Notes: generated by a model from the letters alone, not told the origin. A stretch of DNA of 64,000 bases from JAMXLO01 sp963812505 (GCA_963812505.1 CAWEVM010000008.1:310001-374000), one strand, 5' to 3'. Counted from the first letter of the stretch, positions 42,527 through 50,835 are shown. Translations and numbers: made by a program.

Positions 42527-43465
42527 ATGCTCATTTTTGCCGCCCGCCGCATCATCCAGGCAATCCCGATCCTGCTCGGGGTCTCGCTGGTCGTGTTCGG
42601 CCTTGTCCACATCGTGCCCGGCAACCCGATCGACCTTCTGATGCCACCTGAGGCGTCGCCCGAAGTGATCGCCCAGATGAAGGCCGCGTTCGGCTTCGAC
42701 AAGCCGCTCTACCTGCAATATCTGCTCTGGCTCGGCCGTGCGCTGCGCGGCGACTTCGGCCTGTCCGTGTTCAACGCGACGCCGGTGTGGGGCCAACTGA
42801 TGACCGCACTCGGCAACACCTTCGTCCTCGCCATTCTCGCAGCGATGGTCGGCTTCACCCTGGGCACCATATTCGGCCTGCTCTCGGCGGTGTTCCACGG
42901 ACGCTGGCCGGACAAACTGTTCTCCGCCATCGCCACCACCGGCGTCAGCCTGCCGCATTACTGGTGCGCCATCGTGCTGGTACTCGCCTGCGCCGTGCTG
43001 CACGACTGGCTACCGGCGCAGGGCATGGGCGATGACTCGCTGCCGCTGTACGACAGGCTCGAGTATCTCGTGCTGCCCGTCGCAACGCTGTCGCTCATTC
43101 CGATGGGCGTCATCGGCCGTCTCGTGCGCGCGACCGTGCTCGAGATCCTCAGTCAGGAATTCGTCGGCGCGCTGACCGCCAAGGGCCTGACGCGATGGCC
43201 GGTGATCCGCCACATCTGCCGCAACGCAGCCCCGCCCGTGCTGGCGCTGATGGGATTGCAGTTCGGCTACCTGCTCGGCGGCAGCATCCTGGTGGAGACG
43301 GTGTTCAACTGGCCCGGCTCCGGCAACCTGCTCAACCTCGCGATCTTCCGCCGCGACATCCCGGTGCTCCAGGCGACGATCCTGGTGCTCGCCTCGTTCT
43401 TCGTCGTGCTCAACCTGTTGGTCGATATCGCCCAGGCGGCGATCGATCCGCGCATCCGCCGGTAA
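42527..43465 (+). CDS. dppB: Peptide-type ABC transporter permease, DppB-like
   Basis: The 312-residue protein has the DppB pattern: N-terminal helix RRIIQAIPILLGVSLVVFGL, HIVPGNPIDLLM, a periplasmic segment PLYLQYLLWLGRALRGDFGL and the EAA loop around EFVGALTAKGLTRWPVI that docks the ATPase. It forms one half of the membrane channel. ATG 42527, preceded by GGGAG and CAGG, begins the usual first helix; a frame further upstream runs through the operator. The DppC gene follows after five bases. Confidence 0.92.
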   Translation: MLIFAARRIIQAIPILLGVSLVVFGLVHIVPGNPIDLLMPPEASPEVIAQMKAAFGFDKPLYLQYLLWLGRALRGDFGLSVFNATPVWGQLMTALGNTFVLAILAAMVGFTLGTIFGLLSAVFHGRWPDKLFSAIATTGVSLPHYWCAIVLVLACAVLHDWLPAQGMGDDSLPLYDRLEYLVLPVATLSLIPMGVIGRLVRATVLEILSQEFVGALTAKGLTRWPVIRHICRNAAPPVLALMGLQFGYLLGGSILVETVFNWPGSGNLLNLAIFRRDIPVLQATILVLASFFVVLNLLVDIAQAAIDPRIRR

Positions 43466-43470
43466 ACGCA

Positions 43471-44385
43471 ATGTCGCAGGCAACCGCCGATCTTGTCAGA
43501 CGCGAACTCGCTCCGGTCGAAATAACGCCGGTCGCGGCGACGCCGGGTTATTGGAAGGCAGTCGGGCAACGCCTGATGCGCGATCCGGTCACCATCGCGG
43601 TCACCGTCATTCTGCTCGGTATCATCTTCATCTCGATAGCCGCGCCGTTGGTGGCGGGTGCCGATCCGTATGCCGGCAGCGTCCTCGCGCGATTGAAGCC
43701 GATCGGCACGCCGGGTCACTGGCTCGGCACCGACGAGACCGGCCGCGATCTGTGGGCGAGGCTCTGTTATGGCGGGCGGCTGTCGCTGCTCGCCGGTATC
43801 CTGCCGGTGTCCATCTCGCTGGTTGTCGGTGGTTTTCTCGGCATTCTCGCAGGCTACGCGGGCGGGCTGCTCGGCACGTTGATCATGCGCACGATGGACG
43901 TGTTCTACGCGTTCCCATCCATCCTGCTGGCGATCGCGATCTGCGGACTGCTCGGCAACGGGCTGTCGAATTCGGTGATCGCACTGTCCGTGGTTTTCAT
44001 CCCGCCGATGGTGCGGATCTCCGAGACGGTCACCACCCAGGCGCGGCATCTTGATTTTGTCGAGGCAGCGCGCGCGTCGGGCACCACCACGATGCAGATC
44101 ATCCGCCATCATGTGCTGGCGAATGTGCTGGGACCGATCCTGGTGTACGCGACCAGCCTGATCAGCGTGTCGATCATTCTTTCCGCCGGATTGAGCTTTC
44201 TGGGGCTCGGCGTGACGCCGCCGCAGGCGGAATGGGGGCTGATGTTGAACTCGCTGCGTCAGGCGATCTACGTGCAGCCCTACGTCGCTGCACTGCCAGG
44301 CGTGATGATCTTCGTCACCTCGATGTGTTTCAACCTTATGAGCGACGGGTTCCGCAGCGCGATGGATGTGAGGCTGAACAAGTGA
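43471..44385 (+). CDS. dppC: Peptide-type ABC transporter permease, DppC-like
   Basis: The 304-residue protein has LGTDETGRDLWARLCYGGRLSL, the hallmark of DppC-type permeases, and an EAA loop in FVEAARASGTTTMQIIRHH. Six helices are expected. It pairs with the DppB-like protein to translocate the ligand delivered by the binding protein. ATG 43471 lies five bases after the dppB stop. Confidence 0.93.
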   Translation: MSQATADLVRRELAPVEITPVAATPGYWKAVGQRLMRDPVTIAVTVILLGIIFISIAAPLVAGADPYAGSVLARLKPIGTPGHWLGTDETGRDLWARLCYGGRLSLLAGILPVSISLVVGGFLGILAGYAGGLLGTLIMRTMDVFYAFPSILLAIAICGLLGNGLSNSVIALSVVFIPPMVRISETVTTQARHLDFVEAARASGTTTMQIIRHHVLANVLGPILVYATSLISVSIILSAGLSFLGLGVTPPQAEWGLMLNSLRQAIYVQPYVAALPGVMIFVTSMCFNLMSDGFRSAMDVRLNK

Positions 44386-44387
44386 GT

Positions 44388-45425
44388 ATGACCGCTGATC
44401 CGCGTGATCGCGGCGGCCCTGCGCAGCCACTGCTGCTGGTCAATGACCTGCGCAAGCACTTCCCGGTTCGCGGCGGATTGCTGGGCCGTCAGGTCGCCAC
44501 CGTGAAGGCGGTCGACGACGTCTCCTTCTCCGTGCGCAAGGGCGAAACGCTCGGCATCGTCGGCGAGTCGGGCTGCGGCAAGTCCACCACCGCGCGCCTG
44601 CTGATGCGCCTGATCGAACCCGACGCGGGCGATGTGGTGTTCGACGGCGATCCGGTCGGCGACCGCCGCGGCCTCAGTGTGAACGCGATGCGCCGGCAGA
44701 TGCAGATGGTGTTCCAGGACAGCTATTCTTCCCTTAATCCGCGCATGACCATGGCAGAAAGTGTCGCCTATGCGCCGCGTATGCACGGCTTGCCGGCCAA
44801 GGATGCGTTGTCGCGCGCGGAAGACCTGCTCGCCCAGGTAGGGCTGAACCCGCGTCAGTACGCGCGTCGCTATCCGCACGAACTGTCGGGGGGCCAGCGT
44901 CAGCGGGTGAACGTCGCGCGCGCGCTCGCGCTGGAGCCGCGCCTGGTGATCCTCGACGAGGCGGTGTCGGCGCTCGACAAGTCGATCGAGGCGCAGGTGC
45001 TGAACCTGCTCGCCGAACTGAAGGCGCGCTTCAACCTGACCTATCTGTTCATCAGTCACGATCTCAACGTGGTCGAATATGTCAGCGACCGCGTGCTCGT
45101 GATGTATCTCGGCCGCGTCGTCGAGACCGGACCTGTGGAAGCGATCTACGCCCGCCCGCGGCATCCGTATACACGCGCGTTGTTCGCCTCGAAGCCGACG
45201 CTCGATCCCGATCGCCGCACCAGGGAAATGCCGCTCACCGGCGATCCGCCCAACCCGATCAATCCACCTTCCGGCTGCCGCTTCCGCACCCGATGCGCCT
45301 TCGCACAGGCAATTTGCGCGGAACTCGTGCCGCCGCTCGCGGAGCCGCTGGATGGCGCCGACGACAGCGGCGCGCATCTCGTCGCCTGCCATCTGCCGCA
45401 TGCACAGCAGGTGCTGCATGCCTGA
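44388..45425 (+). CDS. dppF: Peptide-type ABC transporter ATPase, OppF/DppF-like
   Basis: The 345-residue ATPase has GESGCGKST (Walker A), LSGGQRQR (signature), LVILDEAVSALD (Walker B) and FISHDLNVV (H-loop). The C-terminal oligopeptide extension ends GCRFRTRCAFAQAIC, whose cysteines can hold an iron-sulphur cluster or metal in this family. ATG 44388 is two bases past the dppC stop; an in-frame GTG at 44382 overlapping that stop is possible. Overlaps the next ATPase gene by eight bases. Confidence 0.93.
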   Translation: MTADPRDRGGPAQPLLLVNDLRKHFPVRGGLLGRQVATVKAVDDVSFSVRKGETLGIVGESGCGKSTTARLLMRLIEPDAGDVVFDGDPVGDRRGLSVNAMRRQMQMVFQDSYSSLNPRMTMAESVAYAPRMHGLPAKDALSRAEDLLAQVGLNPRQYARRYPHELSGGQRQRVNVARALALEPRLVILDEAVSALDKSIEAQVLNLLAELKARFNLTYLFISHDLNVVEYVSDRVLVMYLGRVVETGPVEAIYARPRHPYTRALFASKPTLDPDRRTREMPLTGDPPNPINPPSGCRFRTRCAFAQAICAELVPPLAEPLDGADDSGAHLVACHLPHAQQVLHA

Positions 45426-46425
45426 CATCATGCCGGTTGAAGCGCCGGTGTTGCGGGTCGACGATCTGACCGTGCGCTTCCGTCGCCGCGGCATGGACGT
45501 GGCCGCGGTGAACGGTGTGTCGTTCTCGCTGGCGCGCGGCGAGACACTGACCATCCTTGGCGAATCCGGCTCCGGCAAGAGCGTCAGCCTGAAGGCTCTG
45601 ATGGGCCTGTTGCCTGAATACGCGCAGATCGACGGCGACGTCTGGCTGGACGGCAAGACGGTGCTCGAGCTGCCGCCTGCGGAGCTCGCGAAGCTGCGTG
45701 GCAGTGCGGTCTCAATGATCTTCCAGGAGCCGATGGCGGCGCTCGATCCGGTCTATACGATCGGCGAGCAGATCGCTGAGACGATCGTGCAGCACGAAGG
45801 CGTCAGCCGTGTCGCCGCGATGCAGCGCACCCTCGATCTGTTGGACCACGTGAAAATCCCCTCCGCCGCCCGACGCATGAAGAACTATCCGCACGAGTTG
45901 TCGGGAGGCATGCGGCAGCGCGCGATGATCGCGCTCGCACTCGCCTGTTCGCCGAGTGTGTTGCTGGCCGACGAACCGACCACGGCGCTCGATGTCACGG
46001 TGCAGATACAAATCCTACTGCTGCTGCGTCAGTTGCAGGAGGAGTTCGGCATGGCGATCGTGTTCGTCACGCACGATGTGGGTGCGGCAGCGGAGATCTC
46101 CGACCGCATCGCCGTGATGTATGCCGGCCGCTTCGTGGAGACCGCGACAACTCGCGAGATCATGCGTTCGCCGCGGCATCCCTACACGGAGGGGCTTCTC
46201 GCATCGACGGTGCATGGCGGGCTGCGTGGCCGTGTGCTGGAGACAATCCCCGGTGCGCCACCCAACCTGGCGAATCTGCCGCCAGGCTGCTCATTCGCGC
46301 CGCGCTGCCGCTATGGCCGCGAGATCTGCACGCATGGCGAGGTGCCGGTGACCGTATCGCCAGGCGGCGCGATGGTGCGCTGCGTCCGCGCCGCTCCCGT
46401 TCCAGCCCAGGAGGTGTCCGCATGA
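45418..46425 (+). CDS. dppD: Peptide-type ABC transporter ATPase, OppD/DppD-like
   Basis: The 335-residue second ATPase has GESGSGKSV (Walker A), LSGGMRQRAMIA (signature), LLADEPTTALD (Walker B) and FVTHDVGAA (H-loop). Its C-terminus PPGCSFAPRCRYGREIC is the oligopeptide-importer extension. Both ATPases, both permeases and a binding protein are therefore present, making a complete importer. The F-before-D order is the reverse of many dpp operons. Its last codon overlaps the small AtzG-like gene. Confidence 0.93.
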   Translation: MPDIMPVEAPVLRVDDLTVRFRRRGMDVAAVNGVSFSLARGETLTILGESGSGKSVSLKALMGLLPEYAQIDGDVWLDGKTVLELPPAELAKLRGSAVSMIFQEPMAALDPVYTIGEQIAETIVQHEGVSRVAAMQRTLDLLDHVKIPSAARRMKNYPHELSGGMRQRAMIALALACSPSVLLADEPTTALDVTVQIQILLLLRQLQEEFGMAIVFVTHDVGAAAEISDRIAVMYAGRFVETATTREIMRSPRHPYTEGLLASTVHGGLRGRVLETIPGAPPNLANLPPGCSFAPRCRYGREICTHGEVPVTVSPGGAMVRCVRAAPVPAQEVSA

Positions 46426-46610
46426 AACCCAGTGTCAGCGAAACCGAGTTCGACGTCATGGTGAAGCAGACCGGCCTGTCGCTCAGCGCCGAGCAGAAGG
46501 CGACGTTGTACGACGCGTTCTGGATGCTGGAAGCGATGATCGCGCGGGTGAATGCCCCGATGCCCATCGAGATCGAACCCGCGCACATGTTCACTCCGGA
46601 GGTACGGTGA
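46422..46610 (+). CDS. AtzG-like small amidase subunit
   Basis: A 62-residue acidic protein overlaps the ATPase stop (ATGA) and the amidase start. Its pattern (TGLSLSAEQKATLYDAFWML, then MPIEIEPAHMF) fits the DUF4089/AtzG family: two helices and a C-terminal strap ending in a P-x-x-x-F motif. AtzG stabilises the amidase AtzE much as GatC does GatA. Being directly before an amidase with start-stop overlap makes this role likely here. Confidence 0.7.
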   Translation: MKPSVSETEFDVMVKQTGLSLSAEQKATLYDAFWMLEAMIARVNAPMPIEIEPAHMFTPEVR

Positions 46611-48016
46611 TGGACACGATACCCACGATTGCCGAGGCCGCGAGGCTGATCGCTGCGAAGGAGTTGTCGCCGGTCGAGCTGACCAAGGACTGCATCGCCC
46701 GCATGGAAGCCTATGACGATACGCTGCATGCCTTCATCCTGCCGACCGAGGAGCGCGCGCTGGCTGATGCGCGTGCAGCCGAGACGCGGGTGATGGCGGG
46801 CAATGCGAAGGGGCCGCTCGACGGCATCCCGATCGGACACAAGGACATCTACTGCACTGCCGGCATTCGCACGACCGGCCATTCGCGGTTGCTGGAGCAC
46901 AATGTCCCGGCGCAGGACGCTACCTCGGTGCGCAAGTGGGGCGAGGCGGGCGTGGTGCTGATGGGCAAGCTTTCGACACACGAGTTTGCCATGGGCGGGC
47001 CGTCGTTCGACCTGCCGTGGCCGCCGGCGCGCAATCCGTGGAATCCCGAGCATTTCACTGCGGGTTCTTCGTCCGGTACTGGTGCTGCGGTGGCGTCTGG
47101 CATGATCCTCGGCGGTACCGGCTCGGACACGGGCGGTTCGATCCGCGGGCCTGCGGCGCTGTGTGGCATCGCCGGCATCAAGCCTACCTACGGTCTGGTG
47201 AGTCGCGCGGGCGTGCTGCCGCTGTCATTCAGCATGGACCACGCGGGCCCGATGGCGTGGACCGTCGAGGACTGCGCGCTGCTGCTGCAAGCGATGGCCG
47301 GACACGATCCCGCCGATCCTGCCAGCGCCGATCGTCCTGTCCCCGACTTCGTGTCCGACATCGGCAAGGGTGTGAAGGGAATGCGCATCGGTGTGGTGCG
47401 GCATTTCTTTGAGACCGACAATCCGGTCAGTCCCGCGACACTCGCCGGCATCAACCACGCGCTCGATGTGTTCGAGCATCTGGGCGCCGAGATCAGCGAT
47501 GTGACGCTGTCGCCGTTGGCGGATTACAGCGCGTGCGGTTGGGTCATCATATCGTCCGAGGCGTACGCGATCCACGAACCCTGGCTGAAGACGCGGTTCA
47601 ATGATTACGGCGAGCTGTTCCGCGACCGGATGGCCCTGGGTGGCTTGATTCGCGCCACCGACTACGTGCAGGCCCTGCGCCGTCGCCGAACGCTGTGCGA
47701 GGAAGTGAAGACCGCGATGGCGGGCTACGACATCCTGGTGTCGGCCTCGCAGACCAGCGAGGCGCCGAAGATCACCGAAGTGCCGAAATGGGCCACGATG
47801 GAGAAGCCATCGCTGACCATGCCATTCAACCTGACCGGCTATCCGGCGATGAGCGTATGCACAGGCTTCGGCGTCGGCGGTCTGCCCGTGTCGATGCAAT
47901 TGATCGCCAAGCCGTTCGCCGAAGCGGCGCTGTTCCAGGCAGGCCACGCCTACGAGATGGCAGTCGGCTCGCGCAAGCGCCGCCCGGTAATGGAGCTGGC
48001 AAAGGCAGCCGAGTAG
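46610..48016 (+). CDS. Amidase signature family hydrolase (AtzE/GatA-like)
   Basis: The 468-residue amidase has the full Ser-cisSer-Lys triad: K78 in GIPIGHKDI, the cis-serine in AGSSSGTGAA (153-155) and nucleophile S177 in GSDTGGSIRGPA. The AtzG-like partner just upstream suggests the AtzE branch, known for 1-carboxybiuret hydrolysis, but other amides are possible. Next to peptide-type transporter and isochorismatase genes, it most likely hydrolyses the imported compound or its product. ATG 46610 is used; GTG 46607 is an alternative. Confidence 0.88.
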   Translation: MDTIPTIAEAARLIAAKELSPVELTKDCIARMEAYDDTLHAFILPTEERALADARAAETRVMAGNAKGPLDGIPIGHKDIYCTAGIRTTGHSRLLEHNVPAQDATSVRKWGEAGVVLMGKLSTHEFAMGGPSFDLPWPPARNPWNPEHFTAGSSSGTGAAVASGMILGGTGSDTGGSIRGPAALCGIAGIKPTYGLVSRAGVLPLSFSMDHAGPMAWTVEDCALLLQAMAGHDPADPASADRPVPDFVSDIGKGVKGMRIGVVRHFFETDNPVSPATLAGINHALDVFEHLGAEISDVTLSPLADYSACGWVIISSEAYAIHEPWLKTRFNDYGELFRDRMALGGLIRATDYVQALRRRRTLCEEVKTAMAGYDILVSASQTSEAPKITEVPKWATMEKPSLTMPFNLTGYPAMSVCTGFGVGGLPVSMQLIAKPFAEAALFQAGHAYEMAVGSRKRRPVMELAKAAE

Positions 48017-48020
48017 CCCT

Positions 48021-48053
48021 GTCACTGCGAGCCAAGCAAAGCAATCTCGGTCA
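48021..48053 (+). repeat. Dispersed palindromic repeat (GTCATTGCGAG type), copy 2
   Basis: GTCACTGCGAGCCAAGCAAA followed by GCAATCTCGGTCA matches the minus strand of the element at 31377 with a short internal deletion. It lies between the convergent amidase and branched-chain binding protein genes, a typical intergenic site for such repeats. Confidence 0.75.
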
Positions 48054-48082
48054 GGCTTGACCGCGAGTGCTTCGTCTTGCCC

Positions 48083-49324
48083 CTATACCTGTGGCGCCAC
48101 GCCAACGTACTTATACTGATGGATCAGATCGTCCACCGGATGTGCGGTGTCGTGCTTCACCTGGAATACCGCGATCACGCGCTGCCTGAGATCGCCGTTG
48201 TCATCGAAGCTGACCTCGCCCTGGAGCGTGTTCAGCTTTGTCGCCGCAATTGCGTCCCGCACATTGGCGCGGTCAACCGGCTTGCCCGATTTCGCCACAC
48301 GTTCGATTGCGTCTATCACCACCTCCACAGCGTCATAGGCGGTGATTGAGTAATCGGAGGGCTGCCGACCGCTCTTGGCAGTGAAGCGCTTGACCCAGGG
48401 CTGCAACGCAGCATCTTCCATCATGTGCGGACAAGCGACGGTCGCATACCACCCCTCGGCTGCGGGGAAGCCCGCGCCTTGCAGGATCGAGGGGCCATAC
48501 ATGCCGTCGCCGCCGGCCTTGATCAGGCTCGGAACCAGATCGTACGCCTGCTTGGCAAGCTTCACCCCGGCCTGAGCGTCGCCGCCATAATAGATCGACT
48601 GCGCGCCGAGTGACTTGATCTTGGTCAGCGCCGGTGTGTAGTCGGCGGCCTTGGGGTCAAGCCGGTCGTGCCCCATTACCTCGATGCCGCGCTTCTTCGC
48701 CTGAGCCTCGAACGCGGTGGCGATTCCGATACCATAGGCGCCGCTGTCGTCGAGGCCATAGACGCTCTTCACCTTCAGCGTGTCCGCGAAGTAGTTCGCC
48801 ATGTTCGGTCCCTGATAGGCATCCGTGGTGACGGTACGGAAATAGATGGCCTTGCCCGCAGGACGATATTGGGCGGCGAATTTGGGATCCGTGATGTCCG
48901 GATTGGTCGATGTCGGCGTAATGGTGGCGAGGTTGCCCTGGCTGAATATCGGCGCCATCGCCTTGCCTGGTGTGCTGCTCATCGGTCCGAGTGCCGCAAC
49001 GACCGATGGATCGGCGACCATCTTGCGTGCATTGGTGGCGCCCTGCGCCGGATCGTATTGCCCCGCGGTGGCGGTTCCATCATCGAGCAGCAGAACATTC
49101 AGATGATAGCCGGCGGCGCCACCCTTGGCGTTGGCTTCATCGATGGCCAGCATGAATCCATCGCGGATGCGTACTGCGGTTTCGGCATCCGCGCCGGTAA
49201 GCGAAAGGTCAATGCCGATGGTGACGGACTTGTCGGCGGCGAGACCCCGATGCGCACCGAGCACCGCGACAGCGGCGGAGCCAGCGGTGACGCGAAGTGC
49301 AGATCGCCGCGTGATGTGCGTCAT
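48083..49324 (-). CDS. Branched-chain amino-acid type ABC substrate-binding protein
   Basis: The 413-residue periplasmic protein has a twin-arginine-like signal (TRRSALRVTAGSAAVAVLGA) and a type I SBP (LivJ-like) fold: IGIDLSLTGADAETAVRIRDG, INDEANAKGG-like AIDEANAKGGAAG, VAALGPMSSTPGKAMAPI and DAVEVVIDAIERV. It binds amino acids, amides, urea or similar ligands. The permease and ATPase genes (LivHMGF) are absent, so it must work with a transporter elsewhere. It is convergent with the amidase. Confidence 0.92.
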   Translation of the reverse strand: MTHITRRSALRVTAGSAAVAVLGAHRGLAADKSVTIGIDLSLTGADAETAVRIRDGFMLAIDEANAKGGAAGYHLNVLLLDDGTATAGQYDPAQGATNARKMVADPSVVAALGPMSSTPGKAMAPIFSQGNLATITPTSTNPDITDPKFAAQYRPAGKAIYFRTVTTDAYQGPNMANYFADTLKVKSVYGLDDSGAYGIGIATAFEAQAKKRGIEVMGHDRLDPKAADYTPALTKIKSLGAQSIYYGGDAQAGVKLAKQAYDLVPSLIKAGGDGMYGPSILQGAGFPAAEGWYATVACPHMMEDAALQPWVKRFTAKSGRQPSDYSITAYDAVEVVIDAIERVAKSGKPVDRANVRDAIAATKLNTLQGEVSFDDNGDLRQRVIAVFQVKHDTAHPVDDLIHQYKYVGVAPQV

Positions 49325-49405
49325 ATTCCGACCCCCCGTTTTTGGTGGGTGTCAGCGTAGTCCTGGAACCACTCGCGGCTCAACCGAGCGCGGCCAGGCC
49401 GCTCG

Positions 49406-50074
49406 TCAGGGCGGCCCGGTGCCGGCGAGTGCGGGCGAGTGCTGCCACGACGTCCACAGGTATGGCGGCAGCCTTTCGGGCCAGTCCTCGGGAATCGGCA
49501 ACCGCTCCGGCCGCTTCAGAATGTCGATGATCAGGGCGGCGTAGCGGCCGCCCTCGCGCATGATGGCTCGCGCAAGTTCTGTCCAGAGGGGATGGGCCGG
49601 AACGATTCCGAGGTCGCGGCAGATATCGGCGATCACCTCGCCGATTGGGCGGCGGCGGATCTCGGCGGCGATCTGTTCGGACGTGGGCATGTGCGCGAGC
49701 AGCGTGTCCTCGTCGGCGCCGCGTGGATCGAACCGCCTGCTCGGCGCGGGCGGCTTCGGCGTGGCCTCGGTCGAGGCTGAGAGAGGGCGAGCCGGAGGAG
49801 CGTGGGGACGGGGCGGGGCGTCGAGGCGCGCGGCGTTGCGGTGCAGCCGCGCCTCGAGTGCTGCGGCGCGCAGCAGGCCACGGCCGATGCGGGCGAGGAT
49901 CAAGGTGATGTTAATGGTGCCGAACTGACGGCCGTGTATGGCGGGGTGTTCGCCGAGGCCGCGCTGGCGAAGTGTGTCGGCGAGGAAGGTGGCATAGTCG
50001 ATGAGCCTGCGGACGAGATCGAGCAGACCGCCGGTGCGACTGGGCTTGGAGACTGGTGTTGGGGCGCCGGACAT
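49406..50074 (-). CDS. Conserved hypothetical protein
   Basis: The 222-residue protein has an N-terminal helical part (GGLLDLVRRLIDYATFLADTL, then GLLRAAALEARLHRNAARLD), a proline/alanine linker around 90-115 and a C-terminal helical domain (PTSEQIAAEIRRRPIGEVIAD, IMREGGRYAALIIDILKRPE). There is no signal peptide or membrane helix. I recall similar proteins, often in several copies, in Acetobacteraceae, but no function is known to me. It borders the repeat-rich region. Confidence 0.6.
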   Translation of the reverse strand: MSGAPTPVSKPSRTGGLLDLVRRLIDYATFLADTLRQRGLGEHPAIHGRQFGTINITLILARIGRGLLRAAALEARLHRNAARLDAPPRPHAPPARPLSASTEATPKPPAPSRRFDPRGADEDTLLAHMPTSEQIAAEIRRRPIGEVIADICRDLGIVPAHPLWTELARAIMREGGRYAALIIDILKRPERLPIPEDWPERLPPYLWTSWQHSPALAGTGPP

Positions 50075-50294
50075 GGTGGGTAGGAAGGCACAGAGGGGGT
50101 GGGTGTGTAAAGGAATATTTTCATAGAGTGGTTTTGGGCCAAGTTGGCCTCTGTGTTTGAATTTTGAGGGCCCGGCCCAAAGCGGACCTGGTCATGGCCG
50201 CCGAAGGCCGGCTATCCACGTCTTCGCTGCACTGCCGGCGTCAACGAATTGGCAAGGTTGTGCGGGCAGTAAACCAGGAAAATGGAACCGCAAA

Positions 50295-50323
50295 ACACCC
50301 TCGGGTCGAAGCCCGAGGGCATG
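50295..50323. repeat. Palindromic insertion inside the left arm of copy A
   Basis: Compared with copy B, the three bases TCA are replaced by 29 bases. These contain a perfect hairpin, CCCTCGGG (50298-50305) and CCCGAGGG (50312-50319) around TCGAAG. It looks like a small dispersed palindrome inserted into the inverted repeat. Confidence 0.6.
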
Positions 50324-50337
50324 CGCAGAACACGCAA

Positions 50338-50721
50338 ATGGATACCGGCGAGGACAGGGTTAACCTCCTGTCCAAACGAATCATTGGCTGCGCTCTGACG
50401 GTGCTCCACGCGCTGGGAGCTGGATTCCTTGAGAAAGTGTATGAAAACGCATTGGTGCACGAGCTGCGCAAGTCTGGGCTCGCCGTCTCGCAACAACATC
50501 CCATGGTTGTTCGATACGATGGGGTCGTGGTCGGGGAATATGCTGTTGACCTACTCGTCGAACACATCGTCCTCGTCGAATTGAAGGTAGCCAAGGCGAT
50601 CGACGATATTCATCGCGCGCAGTGCCTGAATCATCTGAAAGCCACGTGCTTGCATCTCTGCCTGCTACTCAATTTCGGCAAGCCTCGACTTGAGATCAAA
50701 CGCATCGTCCTGGGCCTGTAA
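50338..50721 (+). CDS. GxxExxY protein, PD-(D/E)XK nuclease-like
   Basis: The 127-residue protein carries the family motif GFLEKVY (G29, E32, Y35). It also has a PD-(D/E)XK-like core: D71 in GEYAVDLLVE, then E81 and K83 in VLVELKV. The GxxExxY family belongs to the PDDEXK_3 superfamily, and its role is not established. The frame opens at 50164, but ATG 50338 begins the family N-terminus and sits exactly at the inner edge of the left inverted repeat. The gene fills the interior of the repeat unit, with the right arm 13 bases past its stop. Confidence 0.85.
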   Translation: MDTGEDRVNLLSKRIIGCALTVLHALGAGFLEKVYENALVHELRKSGLAVSQQHPMVVRYDGVVVGEYAVDLLVEHIVLVELKVAKAIDDIHRAQCLNHLKATCLHLCLLLNFGKPRLEIKRIVLGL

Positions 50722-50734
50722 GGCACCGCCGCCC

Positions 50735-50764
50735 TTTGCGTGTTCTGCGTGATTTGCGGTTCCA
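50735..50764 (-). repeat. Right inverted-repeat arm of copy A (30 bases)
   Basis: Its reverse complement, starting TGGAACCGCAAATCACGCAG, is identical over all 30 bases to the left arm of copy B at 50806-50835. With a 41-base loop the two could form a very stable hairpin between the units. Confidence 0.85.
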
Positions 50765-50805
50765 TTTTCCTTACGAAAGGTTGTGCCGGCAGTAAGCAAG
50801 GAAGT

Positions 50806-50835
50806 TGGAACCGCAAATCACGCAGAACACGCAAA
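50806..50835 (+). repeat. Left inverted-repeat arm of copy B (30 bases)
   Basis: This arm is uninterrupted, unlike that of copy A, and its last base is the A of the ATG of the deleted gene. It pairs perfectly with 50735-50764 and, with one mismatch, with 51044-51073. Confidence 0.85.

Larger units (their letters stand above)
50254..50772 (+). repeat. GxxExxY repeat unit, copy A
   Basis: A 519-base unit runs from AAGGTTGTGC to the CCATTTTCCTT after the gene. It holds a left inverted-repeat arm (GGAACCGCAAA at 50284-50294 and CGCAGAACACGCAAA at 50324-50338, split by an inserted hairpin), an intact GxxExxY gene and a right arm at 50735-50764. The same arrangement recurs at 50777, in tandem with a 523-base period. 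Confidence 0.75.

Noticed and set aside
44280..45656. Minus-strand frame opposite the ABC ATPase genes
   Set aside because: Antisense to two ATPases with complete Walker motifs; no protein-like pattern.
50164..50337. Longer N-terminus for the GxxExxY protein
   Set aside because: The extra 58 codons cross the inverted-repeat arm and the inserted palindrome and do not look like protein; the family N-terminus starts at 50338.
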